Positions 1-9,498 of a DNA stretch of 64,000 nucleotides are shown piece after piece. Within the stretch, counting starts at the first letter, position 1. Every line of letters starts with the position of its first letter. The stretch covers positions 186,001-250,000 of the forward strand of contig NZ_LQAQ01000018.1 of the NCBI RefSeq assembly GCF_001583495.1, written 5' to 3'. The position numbers and the translations under genes were made by a program. This DNA comes from Flammeovirga sp. SJP92 (lineage in GTDB: Bacteria; Bacteroidota; Bacteroidia; Cytophagales; Flammeovirgaceae). The notes below the pieces were generated by a model. It was given only the letters and a program-made list of their open reading frames with translations, did not search any database and had not been told where the DNA came from.

Positions 1-545
1 CATAAACAATGTTTTCTTTCAGTTCTCTGCAAGATATCATAGTTTACACAACTTTGACAACCTTTCCAGAACTGCTCATCATCTGTCAACTCAGAAAATG
101 TAACCGGACGGTACCCCAACTCGCTGTTGATTCTCATCACAGGTAAACTTGTCGTCAATCCGAAAAGCTTTGCATCAGGATATTTCTTTCTTGATAATTG
201 GAAAGCCTTTTTCTTAATCGCTTTTGCCAAGCCTGTCCCTCTAAACTTTGGATTTACAATCAAACCCGAGTTCGCCACATACTTGTTGTGTCCCCATGAT
301 TCAATGTAACAAAAGCCCGCAAAGGTGCCATCATCAGCAATGGCAATTACACCTTTCCCTTCCTCGAATTTCTTTTCGATATAGTCCACACTTCTTTTAG
401 CAATACCAGTACCTCTAGCTTTTGCTGATTCCTCAATCTGATGACAGATATCTTTTGCATAGCTTTTATGCTCACTGATACTTGCCTCAATAATTGAAAA
501 ACTTGATATATGTTGCATCTCTTGAATTAGATTCTTAACTGTCAT
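1..545 (-). CDS. GNAT-family N-acetyltransferase (arginine-operon type), cut by left edge
   Basis: The reading frame starts at an ATG at 543-545 (MTVKNLIQEM...) and is open to base 1, so about 181 residues are visible and the C-terminus is missing. The middle holds the GNAT acetyl-CoA loop (GLIVNPKFRGTGLAKAI, R/Q-x-x-G-x-G/A-like) after a beta strand FAGFCYIESW. The visible C-terminal part carries a Cys cluster, FWKGCQSCVNYDIL and later KHCL. From memory, acetyltransferases with this Cys tail are the first gene of arginine biosynthesis operons (before argG) in Bacteroidota; if so the operon continues off the left edge. The substrate is not determined here. The operon assignment is inference because the next gene is outside the window. 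Confidence 0.8.
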   Translation of the reverse strand, partial: MTVKNLIQEMQHISSFSIIEASISEHKSYAKDICHQIEESAKARGTGIAKRSVDYIEKKFEEGKGVIAIADDGTFAGFCYIESWGHNKYVANSGLIVNPKFRGTGLAKAIKKKAFQLSRKKYPDAKLFGLTTSLPVMRINSELGYRPVTFSELTDDEQFWKGCQSCVNYDILQRTERKHCL

Positions 546-878
546 TTCCTTAAAAACTTTATAGAGCAAGCTGTAAGTTAGTTTTTAGACTTCCTCTCGT
601 AAAACTTTGTTTGAAACACTATAATCGCGAGCCGGCTAATCAAAATAGTCATTGTATTTTAGCCGTCAATCAATAGGACTATCGTCGAAAAAAGCGTCCC
701 TTGATGGGGAACTTTTTCATAATTTTTAAACCTGTTATATGTCCTATTTTCTTTGTCATTATTCCTTATTTGATAATCAAAATTAGGAAATTAAATATGA
801 TATATTCAAGTAAACCAGTGAATTATTAATACTTTTTTAAAATATAATTTTCATGGATGAAATATTTTCAAGACACCA

Positions 879-923
879 TGTTAAATTTTGAACACAGCTA
901 TTTAGTGTGTTAAATTTTGAACA
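879..923. repeat. Two direct copies of TGTTAAATTTTGAACA
   Basis: Identical 16-mers at 879-894 and 908-923, start-to-start distance 29 bp. Each unit is an imperfect inverted repeat (TGTT....AACA with A/T-rich centre), which is the usual form of a dimeric regulator site. They lie about 335-380 bp upstream of the leftward acetyltransferase start. An operator role is inference. Confidence 0.5.
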
Positions 924-967
924 TTATGTGAAAAATATTTTTATTGAATTAATAATTTCAGAACATA

Positions 968-1006
968 AAAAAGCTCCTAAAAATTTAATATTCTTAAGAG
1001 CTTTTT
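968..1006 (-). terminator. Terminator of the 6388-1152 leftward operon
   Basis: Stem AAAAAGCTC (968-976) with GAGCTTTTT (998-1006), extendable inward with one mismatch, flanked by A/T tracts in both directions. It lies about 145 bp past the stop at 1152. Confidence 0.5.
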
Positions 1007-1151
1007 ACGATTTAGAACATGTTTTGAATATATATTTTAGAAGTGAAAGTGTTCCATTTTAGGTTGCGTGGAAATTAATAAACTCACGTTCTGAAAAGGT
1101 GAATTTTCACTAAAAGAGATATTCCGAACATGCTCTTAATTGAGGTGATTA

Positions 1152-2864
1152 TTAAAAGTCTTTCAGCACTGTTTCACAAAACTCATCAAGGTTGATATCC
1201 GTATCCAACATTTCTGTAGAATCTATATATAATGAGTCTTCGTAAAACTCGGTTCCCCAATAAAAACCGAAGTAATAAGTAGAATCAATTTTAGGTAATG
1301 ATAAAGTAACTCGGCCTTTGTTTACATATCCTGCGTACTCATAAATTTCAGAGGCATTTTTTCTGTAAAGCCCGACAGATGGTGCTATTTCCCTATTACC
1401 ACAACGCCCCACATACTCAATGGTGACATCTATTTGAGGATTAATTCCTACACTTTGGATAATATCATAAATAGGAACACTTATATCTCCATCACAACCA
1501 TTAAAAGCTTCAGAGCGATAAACTTCTACAAACTCTCCAACATTGGCATCTTCAATCTCAAATGAGTATTGGGTATCATCATCAGGTAAGTTGGGCAATG
1601 GAATTGAGGTTTTCCCAGGTTTTTGAATATAAATTAGTAATTGCATTGATACATTCGGTGCATTTCTAAGTGTCAAATCTGTAGATTTATTATTGATCTT
1701 CCAACCTTTAGTTGCAAAACTACTTACTGGTTGTTTAGAGTTCTCTTGAACAAAAGATAATTTCATATTATAGTTTACATTTGCCGGCAAATTATCTACA
1801 CCTTCTAGTCTGACAATTGACCTTGTTGAAGAACACTTACCTGCAGACTTAAAATCTAAATTATAGGAAGATAAATGGGTTGTAGTATATTCTACTTTAA
1901 AACCTCCTGTATTTGAAAGTGCTACTGGACCATCACCATGATACACCCACTGTCCATCATCATTACTATAAGACCAGATTGGGATAATGTCTCCAACTTT
2001 CAAGTTTTCTCTCGTTTCTGGATTAAAAGTCCCTTTATTAATATTCATTACAATATTAATGGGCTTCGAAAACTTCTTTACCTCTTCGCCACTTAAAAAC
2101 ATATCAATTGAAGTAAACCCAGCTGTAATAAAAGTTGCATCTGTAATTTCTAATCCATTCTCATCAATAATAGAATTCGGTGAAAACCCACCAGGGAAAG
2201 CTTCTAGACTTTCTGTTTCATTATTATCAAAATTGATCACCTGAACTTCCAATTCTCCACCAGTAATTAATTCTCCCGCTGTATTAAAAAATTGAATGCC
2301 TGCTGGTATAGCTATTTCTGTGGATACTTCTAGATTATTTTGAGTATCAGCATTGGCAGTACTTACCACAATTTCTTCACCTGTTGAACCATCTGAATTA
2401 ATAGTGAAGAACTCTCTTTTTATATCAACACCTGTTGGTGGGTTTGAAAGGTTCACGATATTGGCATTAATTTCAAGAAACTTTTCTTCACCTGTAACCT
2501 CAACAGGGATAGTCGTTGTCAAATAATCTTCACCTGAAACCTTCACTGTAAATCTGATTGGTTCTGTGATATCAGAATATTTTTTATTCACAGCAAGATT
2601 AATAATACCGTTTTGAGCCACAAATTCACGACGGCCTGAATTATTCAATATTTTATCCGCATCTGGACCTAATAGCTCCACTGTTAAAGCTTCAGGGTCA
2701 GATAAATTAGAAGGGTTTTCCAAATCATAAACTTGAATGGAAACCTCATAAGATGATAATTCTGGAGAAATTGGTATAAAAACGTTTTCTAAAGGATCCT
2801 GACAAGCATAAAATATTACTATTGCCGATATTAAAGAGGTTATTATATAATAGAACTTTTTCAT
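1152..2864 (-). CDS. Predicted lipoprotein of unknown function, third gene of T9SS-cargo operon
   Basis: 570 residues. The N-terminus MKKFYYIITSL...IFYAC is a lipoprotein signal with lipobox YAC (Cys21). After it come repeated beta-rich stretches without a domain I recognise; a Cys pair in the C-terminal third (FNGCDGDI and VGRCGNREI) could form a disulphide in the periplasm or at the surface. It lies only 14 bp downstream of the outer-membrane barrel gene at 2879-3553, which in turn follows the large T9SS-sorted protein, so the three are probably one transcript. That pairing suggests an envelope assembly, but no function is known. Calling it a lipoprotein is well supported; anything more is inference. 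Confidence 0.85.
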   Translation of the reverse strand: MKKFYYIITSLISAIVIFYACQDPLENVFIPISPELSSYEVSIQVYDLENPSNLSDPEALTVELLGPDADKILNNSGRREFVAQNGIINLAVNKKYSDITEPIRFTVKVSGEDYLTTTIPVEVTGEEKFLEINANIVNLSNPPTGVDIKREFFTINSDGSTGEEIVVSTANADTQNNLEVSTEIAIPAGIQFFNTAGELITGGELEVQVINFDNNETESLEAFPGGFSPNSIIDENGLEITDATFITAGFTSIDMFLSGEEVKKFSKPINIVMNINKGTFNPETRENLKVGDIIPIWSYSNDDGQWVYHGDGPVALSNTGGFKVEYTTTHLSSYNLDFKSAGKCSSTRSIVRLEGVDNLPANVNYNMKLSFVQENSKQPVSSFATKGWKINNKSTDLTLRNAPNVSMQLLIYIQKPGKTSIPLPNLPDDDTQYSFEIEDANVGEFVEVYRSEAFNGCDGDISVPIYDIIQSVGINPQIDVTIEYVGRCGNREIAPSVGLYRKNASEIYEYAGYVNKGRVTLSLPKIDSTYYFGFYWGTEFYEDSLYIDSTEMLDTDINLDEFCETVLKDF

Positions 2865-2878
2865 AGCAGTAAATTTGT

Positions 2879-3553
2879 TTAATTAATTCGGTAAGAGAGT
2901 CTAAACTTTAAAATTGGCAACCAAGAGTAACCTTCCAGATTTTTCTGCAATTGCTCTTCTTGAGAATTCAAATCAGAAAACATGTTAGTACCTGTAAAAG
3001 TAACCTCAGGATTTCCCATATAATAGACTCCCATATCGAATGCCACACCAATTCTTCTTTTGGGAACCGCTCGTCCAAAACCTAAACCAAAATAAGGGGC
3101 AAAGTTGGCCCAATCTCCTTTAAAATAGATCTCACCAATTTCTTCTTGTGTAAAAACTAATTCACCTACCTGAACCTGATTAGCATACATCCCTTTCACC
3201 TCAACATTACTTTGAGGTAAATAGGCTATTCCTGCAAAAAGCTTAAAGCTACTTTTCTTGAAAGGAAGATATTCTGCTTTCAAATCAATATTAAAAGCAC
3301 TCGTGGATAATTTTGTATCCATCAACTCTCCTTGGATCGTCATTGTTCTTTTCAGATCTTTAACCTCCAAGTAATTAAAACCTAATGCTATATTAAAATG
3401 TGAAAAATTTCTTGCTACATCAATACCTCCACCTGATGTTCCTAATGATAAACCAACTGCAAATTTATTTTCATAAGCTGCTTCATCACTTTGTGAATAT
3501 CCTATTAATGTACTACCTAAAAGAAGGTAAAATAATATAAGTGATATTTTCAT
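2879..3553 (-). CDS. Outer-membrane beta-barrel protein (porin-like)
   Basis: 224 residues with a signal peptide (MKISLILFYLLLGSTLIGYSQ, cleavage near Q21). The mature part is a run of amphipathic strands typical of small eight-stranded Bacteroidota barrels: FAVGLSLGTSGGGIDVARN, FNIALGFNYLEV, APYFGLGFGRAVP, IGVAFDMGVYYMG and a final strand LPILKFRLSYRIN ending in an aromatic/charged pattern used for barrel insertion. It sits in the middle of a leftward operon, 48 bp after the T9SS-sorted protein and 14 bp before the lipoprotein. Family membership is by strand pattern only; ligand or pore function is unknown. Confidence 0.8.
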   Translation of the reverse strand: MKISLILFYLLLGSTLIGYSQSDEAAYENKFAVGLSLGTSGGGIDVARNFSHFNIALGFNYLEVKDLKRTMTIQGELMDTKLSTSAFNIDLKAEYLPFKKSSFKLFAGIAYLPQSNVEVKGMYANQVQVGELVFTQEEIGEIYFKGDWANFAPYFGLGFGRAVPKRRIGVAFDMGVYYMGNPEVTFTGTNMFSDLNSQEEQLQKNLEGYSWLPILKFRLSYRIN

Positions 3554-3601
3554 AATGTCTTTTATTAAAATTGAGCTCTTTAAGTCTGATACTTATAACC
3601 T

Positions 3602-6388
3602 TTATCGTATTACTTTTTTAGTAAACGACCCCTTATTGGAATTAAAGCGAAGAATGAGAATTTCTGACTTCTCCGTTGGAATAAATACTTCTCCTTTTTT
3701 CAAATGTGTATTTAGTATCACTTCTCCAACAGTATTATAACCTATCAAATGTGTATCAAAAGGAGTCATTATATTAATTCCATTGGATAGAGTTTTGATC
3801 TTTACTAAAGACGCCAATGTTTCTTCTAGGCTTAGCACATTGCTATTTTTAGGGGTAATAAATAATGAGAAACGCTCGCTATCATCTCTTGAAGCATCAA
3901 ATTGATAACCATCCTTTTGAATAGATTGATTTACGCCTTCCTGATGATCAATAATTTCAATATCAAAATCTTTAAAGCCTTCTATTTTTTCAATTTTAAG
4001 CAGTCCCTTTCCTTCAAAATTTTCAATCATAAGAGGTATTGTATATTCGTCTTGAAGAGGCAAAGCTTGAATAGCAAGATGATTACGATCCTTATCTAAT
4101 GTGGTAAAAGTGGCATTATTTGATCCATTATTAAATGCCAATGCATCCCAACCTGTATCAAAATTTTCAGAGGCCCAATCCATAGTAGCCAATAAAAGCT
4201 CTTTCTTTAATTGGGCTCCTTCTAAAGTCAACCAAAGTCTATTTTGAATATTTCCTTTTCTCAAATAGGCATCTTGAAAAGACTGTCTCATTGAATGGTT
4301 AAAATTTACTTCACCAGTGGTTGCCACATTTACGAAAAAGGCTTGCCCCATTGGGATGCTCCCATTCAAGTTTTCACCATTTCCACCGGTAGACCCTGTT
4401 AAGTTCCATGTGATATAATCACTTGAGCTATAATCCTGACCATCCGTTTCGTCATCATCCCAAAAATAAAGCGCTGAAATATTATCATTCTCATTTAGAA
4501 ACCTTGTTCCTGAAATTGGAGAAGGATAAGGGTTACCAATCAGGTTGTATCCATCTGAATTTGTATTTGTCACCGACACTTTAAAATCTCCAGAGTTTGG
4601 AATTCCTCCTACATTAAACGCTTGTTTTGTCTGATACACAGCATAACCTTTTCCTACAAATAAATCGCCATTCGGCACTTGCCAGTTATCTCCTTTATTT
4701 GGACTTCCTAAGCTTTCATTATAAAGAAACGCTGTCCCTAACACTAAAGAAGATGCATTTTGAACTGGTGAAGAAAAGAAACTATAACCCGTTTTAGATA
4801 ATAAATTAAAGTTTACAGTAAAACTACCTTCTCCAGTGTAAACTTCATGAAACAACGCACTTGACTGATGCATAGTAATATTTCCGTTATTCTCAATTGA
4901 GTCCAGTACTTCAATAAATCCACCAGCTTGAATGTCTAATTGAACATGATTATTGATTACTAAATTTTCGGTAACAAAATCACCATGTGTTGTCGTAGTG
5001 TAATCTTCAGCCAAAATTGCAGGAACATCCCAATAGGGTTTTCCTCGAGTCCAACGTTCATTACTCCAAGTTGTCACATCATCAGGGTAGAATCTAGCTA
5101 CATAATATTCTCCACCAGCAAATCCACTCACAAAATAATCACCGAGATTAGGAGTTTGATTGATTGATGAGTACCCCCCTAAACCTACTGATTGAGATCC
5201 AGTTCTTTTACCAGTGGAGTCTATTAATGTGTAAACTCTACTTTCTTGAAAAAGATACAGGTCGTCATTTATATTAAAAAAAGTACTGGCTTTATATTGG
5301 TCAAAATTACTTTCGAAAAGGTTTAACCAGACTCCTGTTCCATCATTTGCATTGATCTTACTTACCGCTAGATTAGAGGTGAAGTTAGTGATTAAAGAAT
5401 CATTTAAAATTGAATCTAATTGATAAGTGCTTGATAGGTAAATGTCTCCTACAGCATCAATAGTTATCCAATCTGCTGATTGTTGTGACACAATTACGGT
5501 ATCTGGATATAACGATGGCTGAACTGCCCAAGCTAATTCTCCATTGCTATTGAATCTGATTAAATAACCCACTGTATCTGAGTCATTCATAAAACCATTA
5601 AAGCTTTCATTTGTTGATCCACAAACATATACACGTCTGTTTCTATCCAACTTCAAATCATTGATTGTAAATAAAGAATCACCACTTGACCTATTAAATT
5701 GGTAAGCCCAGTTATAATTAAAAACAGTATCTAACTGTAATAAAAAATTGTCTCCTGAAGCATTTGATGCCTGTAAAGAATCATTTTGGGAAGAAGACGG
5801 ATTAAAATCAAATCCACTTTGAATTTCTCTATCAAAACCTCCGGAAAGTAATAATAGATTACCATCAATCATTAGTTTATCAGCATTTTCCACGCCGTCA
5901 CCTCCTAATTGAAGATGTGATTTATAGTTGCCTATTTCATCTAAAACAACAAGCACTAAATCTTCATTATCATTAGAAGTCTTTATACTTACTGTATCTT
6001 GATTAGGATCTAAATCTAAAGAGTCCGTAAAACTTCCATAGACATAAATATAGCCTTTATGGTCAACATCTATGTCCGCAAGACTTAAGTTTCCTAATGT
6101 GTCTTCATAAAATTTAGACCAATTGTAATTACCATGAATATCATAACTAATGATACCATATCCGTTACTCGTTGTTGTATTACCTAGAGAATCATCTAAA
6201 GTATAATAATCAACAATAGTTTCATGCTTGGTTAAAAGTATTAAAGTACTGTCATTATGTACAGTTTGTGCAATAATATGAGTACTATCAGGCAGAGAAT
6301 TAGACCATGCCAACGTTAATTCTTGACCTTTACTAACTAATGATAATTGAAGTAGTAAAAGTAACAGCAGCGTAGCTTTCTGATTCAT
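3602..6388 (-). CDS. Secreted beta-propeller-like protein with T9SS type A sorting domain
   Basis: 928 residues. A signal peptide (MNQKATLLLLLLLQLSLVSKG) is followed by SBBP-like beta-propeller repeats over about residues 30-430 (YDIHGNYNWSKFYED, GYIYVYGSFTDSLDLDP, RRVYVCGSTNESF, IRFNSNGELAWAVQ). Residues about 470-680 hold the module common in Bacteroidota secreted proteins (SIENNGNITM, GYNLIGNPYPSPI, IPMGQAFFVNV). The last about 80 residues end ILILRFNSNKGSFTKKVIR, a T9SS type A C-terminal sorting domain, so it is expected to be exported by type IX secretion and attached to or released from the surface. First gene of a three-gene leftward operon. The adhesin-like or binding role is inference. 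Confidence 0.88.
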   Translation of the reverse strand: MNQKATLLLLLLLQLSLVSKGQELTLAWSNSLPDSTHIIAQTVHNDSTLILLTKHETIVDYYTLDDSLGNTTTSNGYGIISYDIHGNYNWSKFYEDTLGNLSLADIDVDHKGYIYVYGSFTDSLDLDPNQDTVSIKTSNDNEDLVLVVLDEIGNYKSHLQLGGDGVENADKLMIDGNLLLLSGGFDREIQSGFDFNPSSSQNDSLQASNASGDNFLLQLDTVFNYNWAYQFNRSSGDSLFTINDLKLDRNRRVYVCGSTNESFNGFMNDSDTVGYLIRFNSNGELAWAVQPSLYPDTVIVSQQSADWITIDAVGDIYLSSTYQLDSILNDSLITNFTSNLAVSKINANDGTGVWLNLFESNFDQYKASTFFNINDDLYLFQESRVYTLIDSTGKRTGSQSVGLGGYSSINQTPNLGDYFVSGFAGGEYYVARFYPDDVTTWSNERWTRGKPYWDVPAILAEDYTTTTHGDFVTENLVINNHVQLDIQAGGFIEVLDSIENNGNITMHQSSALFHEVYTGEGSFTVNFNLLSKTGYSFFSSPVQNASSLVLGTAFLYNESLGSPNKGDNWQVPNGDLFVGKGYAVYQTKQAFNVGGIPNSGDFKVSVTNTNSDGYNLIGNPYPSPISGTRFLNENDNISALYFWDDDETDGQDYSSSDYITWNLTGSTGGNGENLNGSIPMGQAFFVNVATTGEVNFNHSMRQSFQDAYLRKGNIQNRLWLTLEGAQLKKELLLATMDWASENFDTGWDALAFNNGSNNATFTTLDKDRNHLAIQALPLQDEYTIPLMIENFEGKGLLKIEKIEGFKDFDIEIIDHQEGVNQSIQKDGYQFDASRDDSERFSLFITPKNSNVLSLEETLASLVKIKTLSNGINIMTPFDTHLIGYNTVGEVILNTHLKKGEVFIPTEKSEILILRFNSNKGSFTKKVIR

Positions 6389-6782
6389 ATTGTATTGAAA
6401 ATTGTAAAAGTTAGAAATAAAATGAGTCCTATCAGTTTGCGTTTTTTATATAGAACTGGGTCGACTATCACATATCACATTGATAAGCAGAGAAATAACT
6501 TGATAAAGTTAAGTTAATAAAACTTAAAACAACATACCCATTACTAGGTATTTTTATTCATAATTTAGAAGAATGGCAATTTCAAAGTGTAACTTATTGG
6601 GAAATAATCATCGGTTTTTGAGAATTAAAAACCTTTATTCATCTAGTTTTTATTATGATATTCGCTAAATTAAAATGTGAAGCAGAAATGCATTTCTTAT
6701 TTGGAACAATTAGACAGTTGCACTGTAAAAAACGATAATTTAAACTGTTCATTTACATTATAATATCAAACATCAATTCTCA
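6389..6782. other. 394-bp divergent intergenic region
   Basis: Promoter region between the leftward T9SS cargo gene and the rightward pullulanase gene. It is very A/T-rich. The only structure I see is a small hairpin GGTTTTT/AAAAACC (6613-6633). No consensus TAnnTTTG promoter was found on either strand. Confidence 0.5.
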
Positions 6783-8807
6783 ATGAAAAGATTAATTCTA
6801 TTATTTTCATCCATCATTACTACGTGTATGTTGTTTTCGTCTTGTGATTCAACTCCTGCTGATGGCCATAGCGGGTTTGACGCAAAAGATTTTAATTCCT
6901 ACCCTTATTATGACGGTGATTTAGGAATTCAATATTCAAAAAATGCGACCACTTTTAAGATGTGGTCACCTACAGCTTCCCAAGTAACCGTTCAACTTTA
7001 TGAAAAAGGATTAGGAGGAAAAGCTTCTGAAAGTATCCCTATGCAAGCTACTGAAAAAGGCACGTGGACACTTAAGGTCAATAAAGATTTGCTTGGAAAG
7101 TATTATACTTATCAAGTTCAAATTGGTGATCAAAAACTAGCCGAAACTCCAGGTATTTACGCTACCGCAGTTGGGGTTAATGGAAAAAGAGGACAAATCA
7201 TTGATTTCAATTCAACCAATCCTACAGGTTGGGAAAATGATCAACGTCCTGAACTTAAAGAATTGACCGATGCCATTTTATATGAAATTCATGTAAGGGA
7301 TATAACAATTGCAGAAAACTCTGGAGCAAAGAATAAGGGTAAGTTTTTAGGACTGACAGAAACAGGAACTGTTAGTGATAAAGGTTTAAAAACAGGTATT
7401 GACCATATTGAAGAACTAGGTATTACACACGTACATCTACTTCCTTCTTTTGATTATCATAGTGTTGATGAAACAAAACTAGAAGAAGGAACTTACAATT
7501 GGGGATATGACCCTGAAAATTATAATGTCCCAGAAGGTTCATATTCTACTAATCCTTATGATGCTGCCGTTAGAATTAAAGAGTTCAAACAAATGGTACA
7601 AGCACTTCACCAAAAAGGAATTCGAGTGATCTTGGATGTAGTATATAATCACACTTTCTCTGGTGATGATTCTAATTTTTCGTTAGAAGTTCCTCAATAT
7701 TATTACAGACAAAATGAGAAAGGTGGTTATTCTGATGCTTCTGCCTGTGGAAATGAAACGGCCTCTGAAAGAGTCATGGCTAGAAAGTACATCGTAGAAT
7801 CTGTATTATATTGGGCAAAAGAATACCATTTAGATGGTTTCAGATTTGACCTAATGGGAATTCACGATATCGAGACCATGAATATTTTAGCTAAAAGGTT
7901 AAAAATGGAAGTTGATCCAAGTATCTTAATTTATGGAGAAGGATGGAACGCGGCAGCTTCACCACTTCCTGCTGAAGAGCAAGCTATAAAAGCCAATACT
8001 CCGAAAATGAAAGGAGTAGCCGCATTTAGTGATGACATTCGTGATGGCTTAAAAGGAAGCGTTTTTTATGATGATGAGATTGGTTTTATACAAGGAAATA
8101 AAGAATTGAATGAAACAATCAAATTTGGAATTGTAGCCTCTACAAAGCACCCACAAATTGATTACAGTAAAATCAATTACTCCAAAGCACCATGGGCTCC
8201 TACACCTTCACAAACTGTCACTTATGTATCTTGTCATGATAATCACACCTTATTCGATAAATTGAGTATCTCTCAACCGGATGCTAGTAAGGAAGAAATC
8301 AAAAAAATGCACAAGCTAACTAGTGCTGTTGTACTTACATCTCAAGGTATCCCTTTTATTCATTCAGGGGCAGAGATGTTAAGAACAAAAGGAGGAGAAC
8401 ATAATTCCTATAACAAACCAGACGCTATCAATAAAATCAATTGGGACTGGAAGTTTGAGAACAAAGACATATTTGATTACTACCAAGGTTTAATTGAGAT
8501 CAGAAAAGCACACCCTGCTTTTAGAATGACATCAACAGAGATGATTACTCAGAATTTAAAATTTATAGATTTTAAAGATCCATTGATCGTTGGTTATACG
8601 ATATCAAATAATGCGAATAATGATTCTGCTAAAACAATCGCTGTTATTTTTAATGCTAATAAAACAGCGAAAGATATCAGCAAATTCCTCCCTTCAGGAA
8701 AATGGAAAGTTTTAGTAGATGGAAATAAAGCTTCTTCAAAGGGTATTAAAACAATGAGTTCTGTGAAAATCGAAGGGATTTCAGCATTAGTTTTAATTCA
8801 GGAATAA
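6783..8807 (+). CDS. pulA: Type I pullulanase (GH13), lipoprotein
   Basis: 674 residues. Hydrolyses alpha-1,6 branch linkages in pullulan, glycogen or limit dextrins. Lipoprotein signal MKRLILLFSS...LFSSC with Cys21, so it is membrane-anchored, probably outer membrane. Residues about 45-130 look like a CBM48-type beta-sandwich (TTFKMWSPTASQVTVQLYE). The GH13 catalytic regions are all present: YNWGYDPENYNVPEGSY (pullulanase signature), VILDVVYNH, GFRFDLMGIHD with nucleophile D356, YGEGW with acid/base E386, and YVSCHDNHTLFDKL with D486. Length is normal for type I pullulanase. Monocistronic, ending in a strong terminator. No neighbouring starch-utilisation genes are seen, so it is not part of an obvious polysaccharide locus. 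Confidence 0.95.
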   Translation: MKRLILLFSSIITTCMLFSSCDSTPADGHSGFDAKDFNSYPYYDGDLGIQYSKNATTFKMWSPTASQVTVQLYEKGLGGKASESIPMQATEKGTWTLKVNKDLLGKYYTYQVQIGDQKLAETPGIYATAVGVNGKRGQIIDFNSTNPTGWENDQRPELKELTDAILYEIHVRDITIAENSGAKNKGKFLGLTETGTVSDKGLKTGIDHIEELGITHVHLLPSFDYHSVDETKLEEGTYNWGYDPENYNVPEGSYSTNPYDAAVRIKEFKQMVQALHQKGIRVILDVVYNHTFSGDDSNFSLEVPQYYYRQNEKGGYSDASACGNETASERVMARKYIVESVLYWAKEYHLDGFRFDLMGIHDIETMNILAKRLKMEVDPSILIYGEGWNAAASPLPAEEQAIKANTPKMKGVAAFSDDIRDGLKGSVFYDDEIGFIQGNKELNETIKFGIVASTKHPQIDYSKINYSKAPWAPTPSQTVTYVSCHDNHTLFDKLSISQPDASKEEIKKMHKLTSAVVLTSQGIPFIHSGAEMLRTKGGEHNSYNKPDAINKINWDWKFENKDIFDYYQGLIEIRKAHPAFRMTSTEMITQNLKFIDFKDPLIVGYTISNNANNDSAKTIAVIFNANKTAKDISKFLPSGKWKVLVDGNKASSKGIKTMSSVKIEGISALVLIQE

Positions 8808-8824
8808 AAATATTATTTAGAAAG

Positions 8825-8862
8825 AACACCTGTATTGATTTTCATATATCAATACAGGTGTT
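8825..8862. terminator. Bidirectional terminator, pullulanase / 8864 gene
   Basis: Perfect 15-bp stem AACACCTGTATTGAT / ATCAATACAGGTGTT with an 8-nt loop, T-rich on the right. It lies between two convergent genes and abuts the stop codon of the leftward one. Confidence 0.9.
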
Positions 8863-8863
8863 T

Positions 8864-9331
8864 TTATTTTACATCCTTATTATTACCCTTAGAGACTAAC
8901 TCTTCATGCATTTTCAATTGATCTGATTCTACCGTATACATTACCCTTCCACTTAAATCAAAAAACTGAAGTGTGCATGTAAATTGATCCTCCTTCAATT
9001 TTTTATATTTTATCTGCAACCTTCTAAAAGGTCCTCTATAAAGATTGTACCTAGCGTAACTCACATCATTTTCATCAGAAAAGGATTGAAACTCTAATTT
9101 AAAGCTTTCAGTTTCCTTCTTATTATCAGAAGAAAAATAGATGCAATTATCCTTTACTGTAATACAATTTGCATTTCTAAGTACTTTCAATTCTATGGAG
9201 GGATCAAAATTTACCTTAGGTGATTTTATTGTAAAATCAGCATCTTTCATAGAATCTCCTTGTTTTTCTTGAGCTTGAACCGTGGTAAATGCAGTCAATA
9301 AAGTTATGATGAAGTAAAGAATATTTTTCAT
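8864..9331 (-). CDS. Hypothetical secreted protein
   Basis: 155 residues if translated from the inner Met, which begins a clear signal peptide (MKNILYFIITLLTAFTTVQA, then QEKQG). A start 36 bases further upstream (9367) would place twelve polar residues before the signal peptide, so the inner start is preferred. The mature part is a charged beta-rich domain (IELKVLRNANCITVKDNCIYF, LQIKYKKLKEDQFTCTLQFF) with no family I recognise. It stands alone, convergent with the pullulanase gene and sharing its terminator. A periplasmic or secreted location is supported; function is unknown. Confidence 0.65.
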   Translation of the reverse strand: MKNILYFIITLLTAFTTVQAQEKQGDSMKDADFTIKSPKVNFDPSIELKVLRNANCITVKDNCIYFSSDNKKETESFKLEFQSFSDENDVSYARYNLYRGPFRRLQIKYKKLKEDQFTCTLQFFDLSGRVMYTVESDQLKMHEELVSKGNNKDVK

Positions 9332-9446
9332 ATTGGAATTAATTAGTTTGCTGTTGAAAACGGGCATAAAGCTATTATGTTTTGGAATAGCCCCATCTTT
9401 TAGGAGTAGTTAACCAAATTGTGTATGAATATCGTTAAAAATAAAA

Positions 9447-9473
9447 AGGTCAAGCCTTTATAAGACTTGACCT
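9447..9473 (-). terminator. Terminator of the exbB-exbD operon
   Basis: Stem AGGTCAAG / CTTGACCT with an 11-nt loop; read leftward it is followed by a TTTTTATTTT tract. It lies about 25 bp past the last exbD stop. Confidence 0.85.
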
Positions 9474-9498
9474 CTTAAACATTGATAGCTATGCGATC

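Larger units (their letters stand above)
546..1151. other. 606-bp intergenic region with direct repeats and a terminator
   Basis: No gene is supported here. It separates the end of the leftward lipoprotein operon (stop at 1152) from the start of the leftward acetyltransferase (545). It contains a 16-bp direct repeat (879-894 and 908-923) and a hairpin with T/A tracts on both sides (968-1006). The part nearest 545 should hold the acetyltransferase promoter, but I see no clean TTTG/TAnnTTTG pair. Confidence 0.6.
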
